Origin: Aromatoleum evansii
Lineage (GTDB): Bacteria; Pseudomonadota; Gammaproteobacteria; Burkholderiales; Rhodocyclaceae
Length of the DNA: 64,000 nucleotides
Reading direction: 5' to 3'
Assembly (NCBI RefSeq): GCF_012910805.1
Contig: NZ_WTVK01000020.1
Location: 1 to 64,000 of the forward strand
Shown here piece after piece: positions 26,054 through 36,400 of this stretch (positions are counted from its first letter, which is position 1; every line of letters starts with the position of its first letter). Under the pieces are notes generated by a model. It worked only from the letters and a program-made list of their open reading frames with translations. It had not been told where the DNA came from and ran no database searches. A program made the translations under genes and the position numbers.

Positions 26054-28648
26054 ATGGCCAAGCAGGAACCCCATCTCCCCGTGTCCACCCCGTCGCCCAA
26101 GGCGACCCGCGGGGAAGCGTTCCCGATCGTCGGCATCGGCGCATCGGCCGGCGGCCTTGAAGCGCTGGAACAGTTCCTGGCCAATGTGCCGGCAGACAGC
26201 GGCATCGCCTACGTGATCGTTCAGCACCTCGATCCGACCCACAAGGGCATGATGCCTGAGCTGCTGCAACGCACCACGACGATGCCGGTAGTGCAGGCGA
26301 AGAATCGGCTCAAGGTCAAACCGGATCACGTCTATGTGATCCCGCCGAATCGGGACATGTCGATGCTGCGTGGTGCGCTCTACCTGTTCGAGCCTGCCGC
26401 CCCGCGCGGCCTGCGCCTGCCCATCGACTTCTTCCTGCGATCGCTGGCCGAGGACCGTCACCAGCTGGCCGTCGGTGTGATTCTCTCCGGCATGGGATCG
26501 GACGGCTGTGCCGGCATGCGCGCCATCAAGGAGAACGCCGGTCTTGCCGTGGCGCAGGACCCGGCCTCGGCGGCCTTTTCCGCGATGCCGCGCAGCGTGA
26601 TCGACGCCGGCCTGGTCGACATCGTCGCCCCCGCAGCCGAACTGCCCGCCCGCATCCTCGCCAGCCTTCGGCATGGCGCGCACGCTGCCGCTGCCGAACC
26701 CGTCGTCGACAGCCAGTTGCCGAGTGGGCTGGAGAAGGTGCTGATTCTGCTGCGCGCGCACAACGGCCAGGATTTCTCGCTCTACAAGAAGACCACGCTC
26801 TACCGCCGCATCGAGCGGCGCATGGGCATTCACCAGATCGACCGCATCGCCACTTACGTGCGCTTCCTGCAGGAGAACCCGCAGGAACTCGAGCTGCTGT
26901 TCAGGGAATTCCTGATCGGCGTAACCAGCTTCTTCCGCGACCCGGCGGCTTGGGACAGCCTGCGTGATGCGGCCTTGCCGCCGCTGCTCGGGCGTAGATC
27001 CGCCGGCAGCGTGCTGCGTGCCTGGGTGCCCGGCTGTTCGACCGGCGAAGAGGCTTACTCGCTGGCCATCGTCTTCAAGGAGGCGATGGAAAAGTGCAAG
27101 CCCGCCGGCCGTTTTTCGCTGCATATCTTCGCCACCGATCTCGACAGCGACGCGATCGACCGGGCCCGTCAGGGCCGCTATCCGGCCAGCATCGTGGCCG
27201 ACGTTTCGGCCGAGCGTCTGGCGCGCTTTTTCGTCGCCACCGACGACGGCTATCAGGTCTGCAAGGAAATCCGCGAGATGGTCGTGTTCGCGCCGCAGAA
27301 CCTGATTCAGGATCCGCCCTTCACCAAGCTCGATCTGCTGCTTTGCCGCAACGTGCTGATCTACTTCGGCCCCGAACTGCAAAAGAAGCTGCTGCCGCTG
27401 TTCCATTACAGCCTCACGCCCGGCGGCGTGCTGTTCCTGGGCAACTCCGAGGCGCTGGGCAGTGCGACCGATCTGTTCGCCCCGCTCGACGCCAAGGCGC
27501 GTATCTTTCGGCGCATCGACATTCCGGCGCAGGCCGTCGAGATCGATTTTCCGGCTCGTTTCCGCAATTTTTACGTCGCCGAGGGTGAGGCCAAGGTGCC
27601 GCCACCGCCCGCCAACCTGCAAGACCTTGCAGACCAATTGCTGCTGCGGCAGTTCGCGCCTGCGGCGGTGCTGGTCAATGATCGCGGTGACATCGTCTAT
27701 ATCAACGGCCGCACCGGACGCTACCTGGAGCCCGCCGCCGGCAAGGCCAACTGGAACATTTACGCTATGGCGCGCGAGGGGCTGCGCGCGGAAATCGGTA
27801 GCGCGCTGTACCAGGTCACGCGCAATCGCGGCCGCATCGAGCGGACCGACATACGTGTGAGCGACGACGGCATGACGCGCCGGGTTGGCCTTGTCGTGCA
27901 GATGGTCGAGGAGCCGGAGCCGTTGCGTGGCATGGTGATGATCGTTTTCGCAGAGCTGCCGCCGCTGCCCGAAACCCAATTGGGGGGGCGCCGGACACCG
28001 CGCAATGCGCGGCACGCCGAACTGGAGCGCGAGCTGCAGCAGGCGCGCGATGAAATCCGCACGCTGCGTGAGGAGATGCAGACCTCGCAGGAAGAACTCA
28101 AGTCGGCCAACGAGGAATTGCAGTCGACCAACGAGGAGCTGCAGTCGACCAACGAGGAACTCACGACTTCGAAAGAAGAGATGCAGTCGCTCAATGAGGA
28201 ATTGCAAACGGTGAACATCGAGCTGCAGTCGAAGGTCGATGACCTGTCGTGCGCCAACAACGACATGCAGAATCTGCTCAACAGCACGGAAATCGCCACC
28301 GTTTTCCTCGACAGCCGGCTCAATGTCCGTCGCTTCACGCCGTTGGCGACGCGCATCATCAAGCTCATCGCCGCCGATGCCGGGCGTCCGTTGTCGGATC
28401 TCGCGACCGATCTCGACTACCCGGCGCTGGAAGATGATGCCCGCGAGGTGCTCCGCACGCTGATGTTCTCGGAGAAGCAGATCGCCACACGCGACGGCCG
28501 CTGGTTCACCGTGCGCATCATGCCGTATCGAACCATGGACAACGTCATCGAGGGTGTCGTCATCACCTTCATCGACATCAGCGTGGCCAAGCGCCTGGAG
28601 GCCGAGCTGCGCGCGGCGGCGGTGGAGGGGGGCGGAACTGCGCACTGA
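26054..28648 (+). CDS. CheB-CheR fusion with PAS domains
   Basis: The 864-residue protein has a CheB methylesterase domain (about 22-200; GIGASAGGLEAL with nucleophile Ser, VQHLDP, LSGMGSDG). A CheR methyltransferase domain follows (about 215-480; RRIERRMGIHQI, VPGCSTGEEAYSLA for SAM binding, LLCRNVLIYF), then a PAS-like segment (about 510-620), a long heptad coiled coil (about 650-720; repeated LQSTNEELQSTNEELT) and a last PAS domain (about 725-845). Family members often continue into a histidine kinase or GGDEF domain; this one ends after PAS at VAKRLEAEL. Start ATG 26054 has AAAGGA 8 bases upstream. Such fusions act in signalling outside the classic chemotaxis pathway. Confidence 0.92.
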   Translation: MAKQEPHLPVSTPSPKATRGEAFPIVGIGASAGGLEALEQFLANVPADSGIAYVIVQHLDPTHKGMMPELLQRTTTMPVVQAKNRLKVKPDHVYVIPPNRDMSMLRGALYLFEPAAPRGLRLPIDFFLRSLAEDRHQLAVGVILSGMGSDGCAGMRAIKENAGLAVAQDPASAAFSAMPRSVIDAGLVDIVAPAAELPARILASLRHGAHAAAAEPVVDSQLPSGLEKVLILLRAHNGQDFSLYKKTTLYRRIERRMGIHQIDRIATYVRFLQENPQELELLFREFLIGVTSFFRDPAAWDSLRDAALPPLLGRRSAGSVLRAWVPGCSTGEEAYSLAIVFKEAMEKCKPAGRFSLHIFATDLDSDAIDRARQGRYPASIVADVSAERLARFFVATDDGYQVCKEIREMVVFAPQNLIQDPPFTKLDLLLCRNVLIYFGPELQKKLLPLFHYSLTPGGVLFLGNSEALGSATDLFAPLDAKARIFRRIDIPAQAVEIDFPARFRNFYVAEGEAKVPPPPANLQDLADQLLLRQFAPAAVLVNDRGDIVYINGRTGRYLEPAAGKANWNIYAMAREGLRAEIGSALYQVTRNRGRIERTDIRVSDDGMTRRVGLVVQMVEEPEPLRGMVMIVFAELPPLPETQLGGRRTPRNARHAELERELQQARDEIRTLREEMQTSQEELKSANEELQSTNEELQSTNEELTTSKEEMQSLNEELQTVNIELQSKVDDLSCANNDMQNLLNSTEIATVFLDSRLNVRRFTPLATRIIKLIAADAGRPLSDLATDLDYPALEDDAREVLRTLMFSEKQIATRDGRWFTVRIMPYRTMDNVIEGVVITFIDISVAKRLEAELRAAAVEGGGTAH

Positions 28649-28775
28649 ACCACCGGGACCACATTGCCCGGCACCGAGCGCTCGCGGCTGATCGGTCGGC
28701 GCTTCAAGCGGCTTGTCGCGCCCGACCGTCATCCCCGTGTCCCTGATTGCAAATCTGCTCGCGGGACGGCGGCGG

Positions 28776-28820
28776 TCTGTACGCCAGCGCACAGACGCCG
28801 CGTCCGGCGAGGGTCAGGAT
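28776..28820 (+). promoter_or_regulatory. Regulon palindrome and -10 for the BON/AI-2E/glucan-synthase genes
   Basis: TCTGTACG-CCAG-CGCACAGA (28776-28795) is a near-perfect palindrome. CAGGAT (28815-28820) is centred exactly 32 bp downstream, with TCCGGCGAG (28803-28811) in between. The BON lipoprotein gene starts at 28887. Confidence 0.75.
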
Positions 28821-28886
28821 CCTGTCGTCACGGTGCCGGTATCAAGAAGCAAGTGGTGCACGTTCATGCCTTCCGGAGGATCAATC

Positions 28887-29201
28887 ATGAAACAACTCGG
28901 CAAGTATCTTTCCGCATTTTTCCTGGCGCTGACGCTGGTAACCGCAGTGGGGTGCTCGTCGACGCCGAAACAGGAAGGGACCGGAGAGTACATCGACGAC
29001 ACCGTCATCACCACGAAGGTGAAGGCGGCCATCCTCGATGAGCCCTCTCTCAAGGTCGCCGAGATCAACGTCGAGACCTTCAAGGGCGTGGTGCAATTGA
29101 GCGGTTTCGTCGCATCGCAGGCTGCGGTTAGCAAGGCGGGCGAGGTGGCACGCGGCGTCCGGGGCGTGAAGGCGGTGAAGAATGACCTTCGGTTGAAATG
29201 A
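28887..29201 (+). CDS. BON-domain lipoprotein (paralogue 1)
   Basis: The 104-residue protein has a lipoprotein signal ending VTAVGC (Cys23) and one BON domain (about 35-104; DDTVITTKVKAAILDEPSLK, VVQLSGFVASQAA). BON proteins of the OsmY type stabilise the periplasm and outer membrane under osmotic stress. It is very similar to the protein at 47260-47574; the two are identical through most of the first 60 residues. GGAGGA precedes the ATG at 28887. The AI-2E transporter gene follows after 13 bases. Confidence 0.9.
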   Translation: MKQLGKYLSAFFLALTLVTAVGCSSTPKQEGTGEYIDDTVITTKVKAAILDEPSLKVAEINVETFKGVVQLSGFVASQAAVSKAGEVARGVRGVKAVKNDLRLK

Positions 29202-29214
29202 AGGGTGATCGTGC

Positions 29215-30423
29215 GTGTCCGAACGCCACGGTACGAGGCCCGTGCCACTAGCGGCGGACGCTCCGACTGAAGCGCCTGTACAGCCGGAACCGTCGGGCGG
29301 TGAGGAAAGCGGTGATGCCGCTCCGCCTGCCCGCGCGGTTACGTGCGCGTCCGACGTGCGCGGCGTATCGCTGGCCATCCTCACCACCATCGCGGTGGTG
29401 TTCGCATTGGAGTGGGCACAGGGCTTCATCATATCGATGCTGCTTGGGATCCTTTTCGCCTACACGCTGAACCCTCTCGTCGTGTGGCTCGAGTGCATCC
29501 GGATCCCGCGTGTGGTCGGGACCGTCGTGGTGATGCTGGCAGTCGTATGCGCGCTCGTGCTGGGGACCTATTCGTTGCGCGGGCAGATGCAGACGATCCT
29601 CGATCAGGTGCCCGAGGCGGTGAGCAGCGTGTCGGCCGGTTTCGCCAGTCTGCGCAAAGGCGAGGCCAGCACCATGCAGAAGGTCCAGACTGCCGCAGCC
29701 GAGATCGAGAAGGCGACGAGTGCGGCGTCCGCGCCCAGACAGCCGGCGACGCGTGTCGTCATCGATCCGCCCGGTTTCAAGCTCGGCAATTTTCTGTGGG
29801 CAGGTTCCATGGGCGCGGCGGGGGTAATCGGCCAGGCGTCCATGGTGCTGTTCCTGACTTTCTTTCTGCTGTTGTCCGGGGACACCTTCAAGCGAAAGCT
29901 GGTGCGCCTCACCGGGCCATCGCTGTCGAGCCGGAAGATCACCATACACATCCTCGACGACATCAATGCATCCATCCAGCGCTACATGTTCATGCTCCTG
30001 GCGACCAACGTGCTGCTAGGGCTGCTTACGTGGATTGCGTTGCGCTGGATCGGTCTCGGCAACGCCGGCGCCTGGGCCGTGGCCGCCGGAATGCTGCACG
30101 TGATTCCGTACTTCGGTCCGGCCGTCACTGCCGCCGGCATCGGCATGGCGGCCTTCATGCAGTTCGACTCTCTGTCGACGGCCTTGCTGGTGGCCGGGGC
30201 TTCAGTGGCGATCGCCACCTTCGTCGGGACCTTCGTGACCACCTGGATGACGGGCCGCATCGCCAGGATGAACACGGCCGCGGTCTTCGTCTCGCTGCTG
30301 TTCTGGGCGTGGCTATGGGGCGTCTGGGGCTTGCTGTTGAGCATTCCGATCACCGTCATCGTGAAAGTGGTGGCGCAGCACGTGGAGCAACTCGAGTCGG
30401 TGGCGGAGTTGCTTGGGGAGTAG
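29215..30423 (+). CDS. AI-2E family transporter (PerM-like)
   Basis: The 402-residue protein has paired N-terminal membrane helices, a soluble loop (about 120-190) and C-terminal helices with NAGAWAVAAGMLHVIPYFGP and the family motif LLFWAWLWGVWGLLLSIPI. AI-2E/PerM proteins are inner-membrane exporters or channels, some linked to Na+/H+ exchange or signal export. GTG 29215 is chosen for its distance from AAGGG; GTG 29211 is in another frame. It sits 13 bases after the BON gene, and the glucan synthase frame begins almost at its stop, so the three genes are probably cotranscribed. Confidence 0.88.
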   Translation: MSERHGTRPVPLAADAPTEAPVQPEPSGGEESGDAAPPARAVTCASDVRGVSLAILTTIAVVFALEWAQGFIISMLLGILFAYTLNPLVVWLECIRIPRVVGTVVVMLAVVCALVLGTYSLRGQMQTILDQVPEAVSSVSAGFASLRKGEASTMQKVQTAAAEIEKATSAASAPRQPATRVVIDPPGFKLGNFLWAGSMGAAGVIGQASMVLFLTFFLLLSGDTFKRKLVRLTGPSLSSRKITIHILDDINASIQRYMFMLLATNVLLGLLTWIALRWIGLGNAGAWAVAAGMLHVIPYFGPAVTAAGIGMAAFMQFDSLSTALLVAGASVAIATFVGTFVTTWMTGRIARMNTAAVFVSLLFWAWLWGVWGLLLSIPITVIVKVVAQHVEQLESVAELLGE

Positions 30424-30487
30424 GTGGGCCTTCGCGCGATGCGACGTGCTTCAACGAGATTTCATCTTTCGGAAAAAGGCCCTTGAA

Positions 30488-33400
30488 TTGAACGCTGGCA
30501 CGAAGCTCTCCACCTATTTGCAGCAGTTCAAGGCGCGGTTCCGGGGACGCGTGTGGCCACGGATTTCGCCTGACGAGGAACCGCCGCTGCGCTCGGAGTT
30601 GTTCAGCGCCGACCAGATGGAGCAGCATGGCAAGGCGCTCGCCGCTTCGCACCGGCTGGCACCGGGCCGCGCCCCGGATCAGCTCCTGGGGCGGCTGGCA
30701 GCGAACGAAACGGCCCTTGTCGAAGTGTGCACGCTGCTGACGGCGGCGGTGACGGAGAACCGCCGGATTACGCCGGCCGGGGATTGGCTGCTCGACAATT
30801 TCTATCTCATCGAAGAGCAGATCCGCACCGCCAAGCGGCATCTGCCGAAGGGTTACAGCCGCGAATTGCCACGGCTGGACGACGGTGCATCGGGGCCGCT
30901 GGCCGCACGTCCGCGTGTCTATGACATTGCGCTGGAGGCGGTGGCGCATGGCGATGGCCGCGTGGATACCGAAAGTCTCAGCCGCTTCGTCGCGGCCTAC
31001 CAGAGTGTCACGGCCCTCAAGCTGGGCGAATTGTGGGCCGTCCCGATCATGTTGCGGCTGGCCGTGATCGAGAATCTGCGTCGCGTCGGCGTGCGCATCG
31101 CAACCGGGTGGGCGGAGCGAGACCTGGCCGATTCCTGGGCGGACCAGATGACGGCGACCGCTGAAAGCGATCCGAAGAGCCTGATTCTGGTGATCGCGGA
31201 CATGGCGCGTTCGGATCCGCCAATGGTCAGCGCGTTCGTCGCCGAACTCGCGCGCCGCCTGCAGGGGAGGGGGCCCGCGCTGGCCTTGCCCTTGACCTGG
31301 ATCGAGCAGCGTCTTGCCGAGTCGGGCCTGACGATTGAGCAGCTGGTGCAGGCGGAGAACCAGCAGCAGGCTGCCGATCAGGTCTCGATCAGCAACAGCA
31401 TCGGAAGCCTCCGTGTTCTGGGTGCGATGGACTGGCGCGAGTTCGTCGAGAGCATGAGCATCGTCGAGCAGACATTGTTGCAGGACCCGGCCGGCGTCTA
31501 TGGCCGGATGGATTTTGCGACGCGCGATAATTATCGCCATGCGACCGAACGGATAGCGCGAAAAGGCCGTTTGACCGAGGGCGAAGTAGCCCGCAAGGCG
31601 ATCGAACTGGCCCGTGCGGGGGCGGCGGTCGAGGCCGACAGCGGGCGTGCCGATCGTGCGGCGCATGTCGGTTTCTACCTCATCGACAAGGGCTTGCCGG
31701 CGCTCGAGCAGGTGGCGGAAGTCGGCCTTTCCGGGCTCGATGCCTTGCGCAGGGTGGCAGGTAGCCTGCCCTTGCTGCCGTATCTGGGTGCAATCGCGCT
31801 GATCACGCTCGTCGTTGCCGGCGGGCTGCTGGCGCGCGCATCCGGCGCCGGATTATCGGTGTGGGTGCTGCTGCCGGTCGGCATCGTCTCGGTGCTGGCT
31901 GTGAGTCAGTTGGCAGTGGCGATGGTGAACTGGTTGGCAACCCTGCTGGTGGCGCCGCATCCGCTGCCCCGGATGGATTTCTCGAAAGGCATCCCGCCGC
32001 AATCGCGCACGCTGGTGGTGGTCCCGACCATGCTCACGAGTGCGCAAAATGTCGAGGATCTGGTCGAGGCGCTGGAGGTCAGGTTTCTGGCCAATCGCGA
32101 TGCGAACCTGCATTTCGCCCTGTTGACCGATTTCCTTGATGCGCAGCAGGAGTCGCTCCCCGAGGATGGCCCGCTGAAGGAGTTGGCCCGGACGCGGATC
32201 GAAGAGTTGAACGAGAAATACGGGGGTGCGCGCGCCGGGGGCGATATCTTTTCCCTCTTCCACCGTTCGCGGCGATGGAATCCGCAGGAGCTGGTCTGGA
32301 TGGGGCATGAGCGCAAGCGCGGCAAGCTCGCGGACCTGAACGCGCTGCTGCGCGGGAAGGTGCGCGGTGCCGACGGGGATCGCTTTGCGCTCATCGTCGG
32401 TAATACCGCGGTCCTGTCCGGCGTGAAGTACGTCATCACGCTGGATACGGATACGCAGTTGCCGCGCGATACGGCGCGGCAATTTGTCGGTGCCATGGCG
32501 CACCCGTTGAATCGTGCCTGCTACGACACGGACAAGCGGCGCATGAGCGATGGCTATGCCATCCTGCAGCCGCGCGTGTCGGTGAGCCTGCCGGGGACCA
32601 ACCGCTCGCGCTACGCGCGGCTGTATGGTGGGGAGCCGGGCATCGACCCGTATACGCGCGCCGTCTCGGATGTCTATCAGGACGTGTTCGGCGAAGGCTC
32701 CTTCATCGGCAAGGGGATCTATGACGTCGATGCGTTCGAGCAGGCGCTCGACGGGCGCTTCCCTGAAAACTGCATCCTCAGTCACGATCTTCTCGAGGGA
32801 TGTTATGCACGCGCGGGGCTGTTGAGCGATGTGCAGGTGTACGAGGATTACCCGGCCCGCTACAGCGCCGATGTGAGCCGCCGCCATCGCTGGATTCGTG
32901 GCGATTGGCAACTGGCGGGATGGCTGTTGCGGCGCGTCCCGGACGAGGGTGCGCACCGACGGCCGAACCCGCTGTCGCTGCTGTCGCAGTGGAAACTCGC
33001 CGACAACCTGAGGCGCAGCCTCGTCCCGGCGGCACTGACGCTGCTGTTGTTGTCCGGATGGACACTCATGGCGACGGCGTGGCTGTGGACCCTGGCTGTG
33101 ATCGGCGTCCTGCTGATTCCATCCTTGTGCGCCGCGATGCTCGATCTGTTGCGCAAGCCTGACGAGGTGCTGATACGCCAGCACCTCGCTGCCGTCGCCC
33201 AGTCGACCGCGCGACGCTTGATGCAGGCGGCGTTCGAACTGGCGTGTCTGCCGTACGAGGCCTGGTTCAGCCTGGATGCCATCGTGCGCACGGCCTGGCG
33301 GATGCGGGTCGTTCGCCGCCGGTTGCTGGAATGGAAACCGTCGAGCGAAGTCGAGCGTGAGTTGGGCGGGCGTGGCAGCGGCGACCTCGCCGCGTGCTGG

Positions 33401-36400
33401 CGATCGATGTGGGCGGGTCCCGCCACGGCGGCGCTGACGGCGATCTATCTGGCGGCAGAGTCGCCGACGGTGCTGGCGGTGGCGGGACCGATTCTGCTGT
33501 TGTGGTTCGCGTCACCCGGCATCGCATGGTGGGTCAGCCGGCCGCTGGCGCGTCGCAGTGCGGCCCTGACGGCTGAACAGACCATGTTCCTGCGCACGCT
33601 CGCGCGCCGCACCTGGGCGTTCTTCGACACCTTCGTCGGCGCGGACGACCATTGGCTGCCGCCTGACAATTATCAGGAGTATCGCGTTGCCGCGGTCGCC
33701 CATCGCACGTCGCCGACCAATATCGGGATGGCGTTGCTGGCGAATCTGTCCGCGTACGACTTCGGCTACATCCCGGCCGGACAGCTCATCGAGCGCACGA
33801 CGAATACCCTGCGCACGATGGACGCGCTGGAGCGGCACCGGGGGCACTTCTACAACTGGTACGACACGCAGTCGCTGCTGCCCTTGCCGCCACTGTATGT
33901 CTCGACGGTGGACAGCGGCAACCTCGCCGGCCACCTGCTGACCTTGCGTGCGGGGCTGCTCGCGTTGGCCGATGACAAGGTACTGGCGGGGCGGCTGTTC
34001 GACGGCTTGAGCGACACGTTCAGGATCCTTGCGGACCTTGCCAACGCAATGGACCGGGGGGCAGCCGGATCGGTGGCGGAGTTCAGGAACACCCTCGAAG
34101 CGTTGTCCGCAGCGCCTCCGGGCACGCTCGCAGCGGCGCGATCGACGCTCGTGCGCTTGGCGACCGGGGCCGCCGAACTCGCCAAGCGCGTCGTCGTGAG
34201 CCCCGATGTCGGGGACGATTCGGCGCCCGAGCGCGACGCGAAGACGATGGAAGCGCAGGAGTGGGCGCAGGCGCTCGAGCGGCAATGCCAGGAGGCGCTG
34301 GACGAGTTGAGTTTTCTCGCCCCGTGGCTGGCGCTGCCGGCGCCACCGGACGGCCTGGAGGCGCAGGGCGCTGAACCGGTCGCCGAATGTGTCGCCGAAT
34401 GTGTCGACCTGAGCGGAATCCCGACCCTGCGTGAACTGGCGACGGCAGGGAGCGTCCGTGCACAGGACAGGATCGCGGCCATCGAACGCCTGGCACTGCA
34501 ATGCGGCGAACTGGCCCAGATGGACTATGAGTTCCTGTTCGACAAGACGCGGCACCTGCTGACCATCGGTTACAACGTCGAAGAGCGCCGACTGGATTCG
34601 AGTTACTACGACCTGCTGGCGTCCGAGGCGCGCCTGTGCAGTTTCGTGGCGATTGCCCAGGGACAGGTGTCGCAGGAAAGCTGGTTCACCCTCGGGCGCC
34701 TGCTCACCGGCACCGGTGGCGAGCCGGTCCTGCTGTCGTGGAGCGGCTCGATGTTCGAGTACCTGATGCCGCTGCTGGTGATGCCCACGTACGACAACAC
34801 GCTGCTCGACCAGACCTGCAAGGCCGCGGTGGCGCGCCAGATCGAGTACGGTTTCCAGCGCGGCGTCCCGTGGGGTATTTCGGAGTCCGGCTACAACACC
34901 GTCGACATGCATCTCAATTACCAGTACCGCGCCTTCGGCGTGCCGGGCCTGGGACTCAAGCGCGGGTTGGCTGACGATCTGGTCATCGCGCCCTATGCCT
35001 CGGTGCTCGCGCTGATGGTGGCGCCCGAGGAGGCCTGCCTGAATCTGCAGCGCCTCGCGGGCGAGGGCTTCCTCGGCAAGTTCGGCTTCTTCGAGGCGAT
35101 CGACTATACGCCGGCACGCCAGCGTCGCGGGCAATCGCACGTGGTGGTGCGCTCCTTCATGGCCCACCACCAGGGCATGAGCCTGCTGGCGCTGGCTTAC
35201 CTGCTGCAGGATCGCCCGATGCAGCGGCGTTTCGAGTCGGACCGCCTGTTCCAGGCTGTCATGCTGCTACTGCAGGAGCGCATCCCGAAAGCCGCGGCCT
35301 TGTTTGCGCACACGGCGCAGCTGTCCGACGTGCGCGCGACGTCGGTCGCCGCGGAAACGCAGATCCGGGTGTTCACGACGCCCGATACGCCGATCCCCGA
35401 GGTGCAGCTGCTGTCGAACGGCCGCTATCACGTGATGCTCACCAATGCGGGCGGCGGCTACAGCCGCTGGAAGGACCTCGCCGTCACGCGCTGGCGTGAA
35501 GACGGCACGTGCGACAACCGGGGCACGTTCTGCTACGTCCGCGAAGTCACGAGCGGGGCGAACGGTGATTTCTGGTCGAACAGCTATCAGCCGACGCTCA
35601 AGCGACCGACGAGTTACGAGGCGATCTTCTCCGAAGGGCGCGCCGAATTTCGCCGCCGTGACCCGGTCAGCACCGGCGAAGGCGCTGCCGATGGCGATTT
35701 CGAGACCTACACCGAGATCGTCGTGTCGCCGGAGGACGATATCGAGCTTAGGCGCGTGCGCATCACGAATCGGTCGGAACGGCGCAGGGAAGTCGAGGTC
35801 ACCAGTTACGCCGAAGTGGTGATCGCGCCTGCGGCCGCCGACGCGCTTCATCCGGCCTTCAGCAATCTCTTCGTGCAGACCGAGATCGTGCGCGAGCGGT
35901 GCGCGATCCTGTGCACGCGCAGGCCCCGATCTGCCGGCGAGCAGGCGCCGTGGATGCTGCACCTGATGGCGGTGCATGGTGCGCACGTCAGCGCCGTGTC
36001 CTACGAGACCGATCGCCTGCGCTTCATCGGCCGCACGAGAAGCGCTGCCGATCCGCTGGCGATGCGCGACCCGGGACCGCTCTCGGACACCGACGGCTCG
36101 GTGCTGGACCCGATCGTCGCCATCCGTCATCGCGTCACGCTCGATCCGGAACAGTCGGTCACGATCGACATCGTGTCGGGCATCACCGACACCCGCGACA
36201 TGGCCGTGAGCCTGGTCGAGAAATACCAGGACCGCCATCTCGCGGACCGCGTCTTCGACCTGACGTGGACCCACAGCCAGGTGGTGCTGCGGCAGCTCAA
36301 CGCCAGCGAGGCCGACGCGCAACTGCATGCGCGCCTGGCCGGTTCGGTCATCCACGCCAACGCCTCGCTGCGCGCCGACCCGGCGGTGCTCATCAAGAAT

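Noticed and set aside
28081-28215. Repeated AACGAGGA units as a DNA repeat array
   Set aside because: They encode the heptad coiled coil (NEELQST repeats) of the CheB-CheR protein and are a normal family feature.
25715-28792. 1,025-codon open frame antisense to the CheB-CheR gene
   Set aside because: It is a GC-bias shadow: no domain, no signal, Arg/His/Gln-rich composition, while the plus strand encodes a complete recognisable protein.
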